In this document: piece after piece, positions 61,100-64,000 of the stretch
How the letters are laid out: every line of letters starts with the position of its first letter
Numbering within the stretch: the first letter of the stretch is position 1
Position numbers and translations under genes: made by a program
DNA from: Lathyrus oleraceus
Lineage: Eukaryota > Streptophyta > Magnoliopsida > Fabales > Fabaceae
Assembly: GCF_024323335.1 (NCBI RefSeq)
Contig: NC_066583.1
Location: 16,538,665 to 16,602,664 of the forward strand
Length of the DNA stretch: 64,000 nt
Reading direction: 5' to 3'
The notes under the pieces: generated by a model
Database searches by the model: none
Seen by the model: only the letters and a program-made list of their open reading frames with translations
What the model was told of the DNA's origin: nothing

Positions 61100-61922
61100 T
61101 ATCAAGAAGTTGACCTTTGCTGGTCCATCTTCCCTGAGCGAGTCTCTCCTAGCGCTCTCTAGGTTAGGGTTTTGGTTGCTGTTTGCTGTTATTTATTGCA
61201 TTCATTATTTATTGTTTGCATTCATTATTTATTGTTTGCATTCATTTTTTGTTGTTTGCATTTATGTTTGCACTTATGTTTGCATTCATTCACATTCATT
61301 GTTTATCTGGCTGGCTGGTTGTCTGTTTCTCTCTGTTGGGGTGGGAGTTACTTGAGGTAAAAGGCCCAATACCCAGGCCATGAGTGAAATCTAGGATGCT
61401 TAGGAATAGAGTGATTCATGGGAAGCGGGTGGTATTGCGCCACTTAGCGGAACATTGATATCACGAGCAGTTCAGACCCTGGTGGGATATCATCGTTGCA
61501 TACTTCGGGTGTGTATATGATGATATTCTACGAAAGGTTATTTATGCTGCGTTTCTCTCGACCTTACCCTGGCCTAGACGACACCCGTGAGTGGGGAAGG
61601 GTTGATCATTATTACAGGTACCGTTGGTGACTTGTGGTTCTGTTGGTGACTTTGGGTTCAGATGACAGTTCTCAGTTGACTTTGGGTTTCAATTGGATTT
61701 GGGTTCTGAGTTTAAACCGAAGCTTCGACCTTGTGTTCAGAGATGCACGGCCAGCCAGTTGTGTCTGCATCATTTGCATCATAGCATGTTTATTTTCAAA
61801 AAAAATACGCAATATAAAAAAAAAGGAAAAGAAAAAAGAAAAAGAAGAAAAAAGAAGAAAAAACTAATCTCTGCATGCATATCATTTCTCAGGTACATTC
61901 CAGAGCTTGTTCACCGATAGAG
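61100..61922 (+). other. 5' leader of Ogre C
   Basis: Unlike the leaders of A and B. It holds about five copies of a 20-bp unit 'tttgcattcattatttattg' with variants (61191-61300) and a strongly purine-rich tract at 61798-61866 just before ORF1. 'catatcatttctcag' at 61880-61894 is a good 3' splice-site context, as in A and B. No ORF is supported. Confidence 0.6.
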
Positions 61923-63563
61923 ATGGCCACAGTCCCAGAGCCGAAGCGGAAGACTTGTTCCTACAGCTTTCATCGTGAGCCGTTGACTTCATTGATCGAG
62001 TTGAGTAGCCTGATAACCAGTGGTAACCAGAAGGGGTTCGTTGACCAGTATGGAGATATTCTGACGATGTTGAAGACGGTAGTCGATCCGGTGCCATTGC
62101 AGACTCTTCTTCAGTTCTACGACCCAGAGCTTCATTGTTTCACCTTTCAAGATTATCAGTTGGCGCCCACTCTTGAGGAATATTCCATTCTGTTGAGTGT
62201 TCTGATTCAGCATCAGGTTCCTTTCTTGGACGTATCGAAGGAGGCTGACTTCAGAGCTGTTGCCAGAGCTCTCCAGTTGAGTGTCAAAGAAGTCTGTGAT
62301 AACTGGAAGCCCAGTGGGGATGTCGTGGGTCTGCCGTTGAAGTTTCTGCTGAGAGTTGCCAGAAGAGAAGCAGAGAAGGGGAATTGGGAAGCTTTTCATG
62401 CCCAGCTTGTTGTTATGATCTATGGGATCGTCCTATTCCCGAGCATGCCCAATTTTGTGGACTATGCTGCGGTCTGTATCTTCATTGGAGGGAATCCAGT
62501 TCCTACTCTGTTAGCTGACACTTACTATACTATTCACAGTAGGCATGGTAAGGGTGGAGCTATCAAATGTTGTTTACCTCTCTTGCTCAGATGGTTCATG
62601 TCTCTTCTGCCAACCAGTGGACCCTTTGTGGATGCTCAGAGCACTCATAAGTGGACTCAGAGGGTCATGTCTCTTACCGCTTATGACATCAGATGGCAAT
62701 CATACCGGATGGATGTGCGGGATGTTGTTATGAGTTGTGGAGAATTCCGGAACGTGCCACTCGTGGGGACCAGAGGTTGCATAAATTATAATCCAGTTCT
62801 CTCTCTTCGTCAGTTAGGGTTTGTAATGAAAGGAAGACCACTTGAAGCTGAAGTAGCTGAAAGTGTGTATTTTGAGAAGCAGAGTGACCCGGCTAGATTG
62901 GAGCAGATAGGAAGAGCTTGGAGGACCGTTGGAGTTAAGGATGGAGCTGTCTTAGGGAAGAAGTTTGCCATTGCTATGCCTGATTACACTGATTGGGTAA
63001 AGCAGAGAGTGGAAACTTTGTTGCTACCCTACGATAGGATGGAGCCGTTGCAGGAGCAACCCCCTCTGATCCTTGCTGAGAGTGTGCCTGCTGAGCACTA
63101 TAAGCAAGCCCTGATGGAGAATCGCCGGTTGAGAGAGAAGGAGAAAGATACCCAGATGGAGCTCTACAAAGCCAAGGCTGATAGGTTGAACTTGGCCCAT
63201 CAACTCAAGGGAGTGCAAGGAGAAGATGCTAACAGATTGAGAAGCAAGAAGAGATCCTACGAAGAGATGGAATCCATGTTAGATGCAGAGCACCGGGAGT
63301 GCTTGAGGCTGCAGAGAGCTGAAGCCAGCTATCAGAAAAAGATCAGAGACTTGGAGAAGCAACTCAGAGACAAAGACATCCAGTTGAAGAAAGAGGTAGA
63401 TTTGAGGCAGACATCAGAGGAATACCTGGGAGGAGAAGTTATGGAGCTCAGAAGACAACTGAAGGAGAAGATCACCCCTCTACCAGAATGTTCAGAATGC
63501 GCCCTGTTGATAGACCAGTGCCAGTACCTGAAAACTCTCATCCCGGAAGACCGTTTGTCTTAG
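61923..63563 (+). CDS. Ogre C ORF1 protein, intact (546 aa)
   Basis: Starts MATVPEPKRKTCSYSFHREP at 61923 and ends LKTLIPEDRLS at TAG 63561-63563. The upstream in-frame ATG at 61875 lies in the leader before the splice-site-like CAG, so I prefer 61923. Residues about 45-90 have 'LLQFYDPELHCFTFQDYQLA' with PTLEEYSILLSVLI, the ORF1 core; about 155-185 'QLVVMIYGIVLFPSMPNFVD'; about 205-230 'KGGAIKCCLPLLLRWFMSLL'. From about residue 395 to 525 it is a long charged coiled coil ('REKEKDTQMELYKAKADRLN', 'ASYQKKIRDLEKQLRDKDIQ'). A C-x2-C...C set (PECSECALLIDQC) lies near the end. Role unknown; likely DNA, RNA or particle binding. It is the only long gene in the window without breaks. It is clearly but distantly related to ORF1 of A and B. 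Confidence 0.9.
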   Translation: MATVPEPKRKTCSYSFHREPLTSLIELSSLITSGNQKGFVDQYGDILTMLKTVVDPVPLQTLLQFYDPELHCFTFQDYQLAPTLEEYSILLSVLIQHQVPFLDVSKEADFRAVARALQLSVKEVCDNWKPSGDVVGLPLKFLLRVARREAEKGNWEAFHAQLVVMIYGIVLFPSMPNFVDYAAVCIFIGGNPVPTLLADTYYTIHSRHGKGGAIKCCLPLLLRWFMSLLPTSGPFVDAQSTHKWTQRVMSLTAYDIRWQSYRMDVRDVVMSCGEFRNVPLVGTRGCINYNPVLSLRQLGFVMKGRPLEAEVAESVYFEKQSDPARLEQIGRAWRTVGVKDGAVLGKKFAIAMPDYTDWVKQRVETLLLPYDRMEPLQEQPPLILAESVPAEHYKQALMENRRLREKEKDTQMELYKAKADRLNLAHQLKGVQGEDANRLRSKKRSYEEMESMLDAEHRECLRLQRAEASYQKKIRDLEKQLRDKDIQLKKEVDLRQTSEEYLGGEVMELRRQLKEKITPLPECSECALLIDQCQYLKTLIPEDRLS

Positions 63564-63962
63564 TTTGAATCTTTGATGTGTATGTTGAGAATCACCTCCA
63601 GGCTTGTTGGATGGGATTCATTTGTTGTATTCCGATTGCATGGATCTTTGTTGACTCTGTTGTATGAGCCTGTTGCTCTTATCTATAGATAAGGTTGTTG
63701 GTGTTTCATTTTGTTCTCAGTTACCTTGTATGTTGTTCTCTTGTTGCTGCAGGTTGCCATCTTTTGAGGACGGGTCAGGCTCTTTGAATGCCTGAGAGAT
63801 GAACATATCATGTGCATCATACGCATCATTAACATCATACTCATAACATTTTGCATAGCAGGTGTTCTTGTTCGTGACTTCTCACTTTGATTCCTGTGTT
63901 CAGGCAGGATAGTTGATCAGAGACCACACCGCTACTCAACGAGACTCAACCATCAAAGGAAC
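63564..63962 (+). other. ORF1-gag spacer of Ogre C
   Basis: 400 bp without an ORF. Toward the end it reads in the gag frame as 'HRYSTRLNHQRNMDQ', matching 'HRYYTRANSSRLMDHLEQ' just before gag of B, so Gag may start upstream of the ATG or be spliced in. 'gtgttcaggcagg' at about 63897 is a possible acceptor. Confidence 0.5.
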
Positions 63963-64000
63963 ATGGATCAAGTGCAAGCTGAGTTAGCAGAGATGAGGGC
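63963..64000 (+). CDS. Start of gag, Ogre C (partial)
   Basis: ATG at 63963 gives MDQVQAELAEMR, the counterpart of MDHLEQENRELK in Ogre B and MEHLEQENRELK in Ogre A. Only 12 codons are inside the window. The rest, with pol and the 3' LTR, lies to the right. Confidence 0.7.
   Translation, partial: MDQVQAELAEMR

Larger units (their letters stand above)
56315..64000 (+). mobile_element. Ogre C, 5' part, nested in Ogre B 3' LTR
   Basis: Starts TGTAGCACC at 56315, with 5' LTR, PBS, leader, intact ORF1 and the start of gag, and runs off the window. The site of insertion is the Ogre B LTR between 'tttgtgcttct' and whatever lies to the right; B's 5' LTR has 'tttgtgcttgt' at the same place, so CTTCT is the probable target duplication. 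C is the last insertion of the nest and is the only Ogre here with an unbroken ORF1. Confidence 0.92.

Overview
The window is repeat-rich nuclear DNA of a plant, most likely a legume of the Fabeae (pea, vetch, lentil, Lathyrus group). The evidence is the dominance of giant Ty3/gypsy elements of the Ogre/Tat lineage: LTRs of about 5 kb, an arginine-tRNA-type primer site, an extra ORF1 before gag, and an intron between protease and reverse transcriptase. I see no host gene, tRNA, rRNA or bacterial feature. Almost everything is mobile DNA in several layers.

Layout. 1-4008 is a minus-strand Ogre LTR cut by the window edge. It sits in the 3' end of a plus-strand Ogre-like LTR (4009-4807). 4808-11561 is a decayed minus-strand Tat-type gypsy element (here D) with LTR, primer site, gag, protease, integrase, a 76-bp tandem array and an oppositely oriented extra ORF; most of its RT and RNase H is missing. 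12100-15299 is the 3' half of a CACTA (En/Spm) transposon with TNP2 and TNPA-like remnants and a terminus. 16876-17084 is a 209-bp solo LTR with a perfect 5-bp target duplication. 17956-20643 is a second, decayed CACTA TNP2. 20835-21495 is a LINE fragment on the minus strand.

From 21501 to the end is a nest of three plus-strand Ogre elements. Ogre A starts at 21501. Its 5' LTR (to 32061) is split by a 5.8-kb solo LTR of a second Ogre family (26139-31944, TSD TGGGT on both sides), and its gag is interrupted at 35373 by Ogre B. Ogre B (35374 onward) carries 5' LTR, PBS, ORF1, gag, protease, intron, RT/RNase H, integrase, a 2.8-kb 3' UTR and a 3' LTR. All its coding regions carry stop codons or frameshifts. 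Its 3' LTR is interrupted at 56314 by Ogre C, which belongs to the same LTR family as the solo LTR, has an intact 546-codon ORF1, and runs off the right edge in gag. The right-hand parts of A, B and C lie outside the window.

How the parts work together. In an intact Ogre the LTR drives one long RNA, and Arg-tRNA primes reverse transcription at the PBS just inside the 5' LTR. ORF1 has no known function. Gag forms the particle, and protease, RT/RNase H and integrase come from a pol frame reached by splicing. None of the complete copies here looks autonomous. Element C could be, but only its 5' third is visible.
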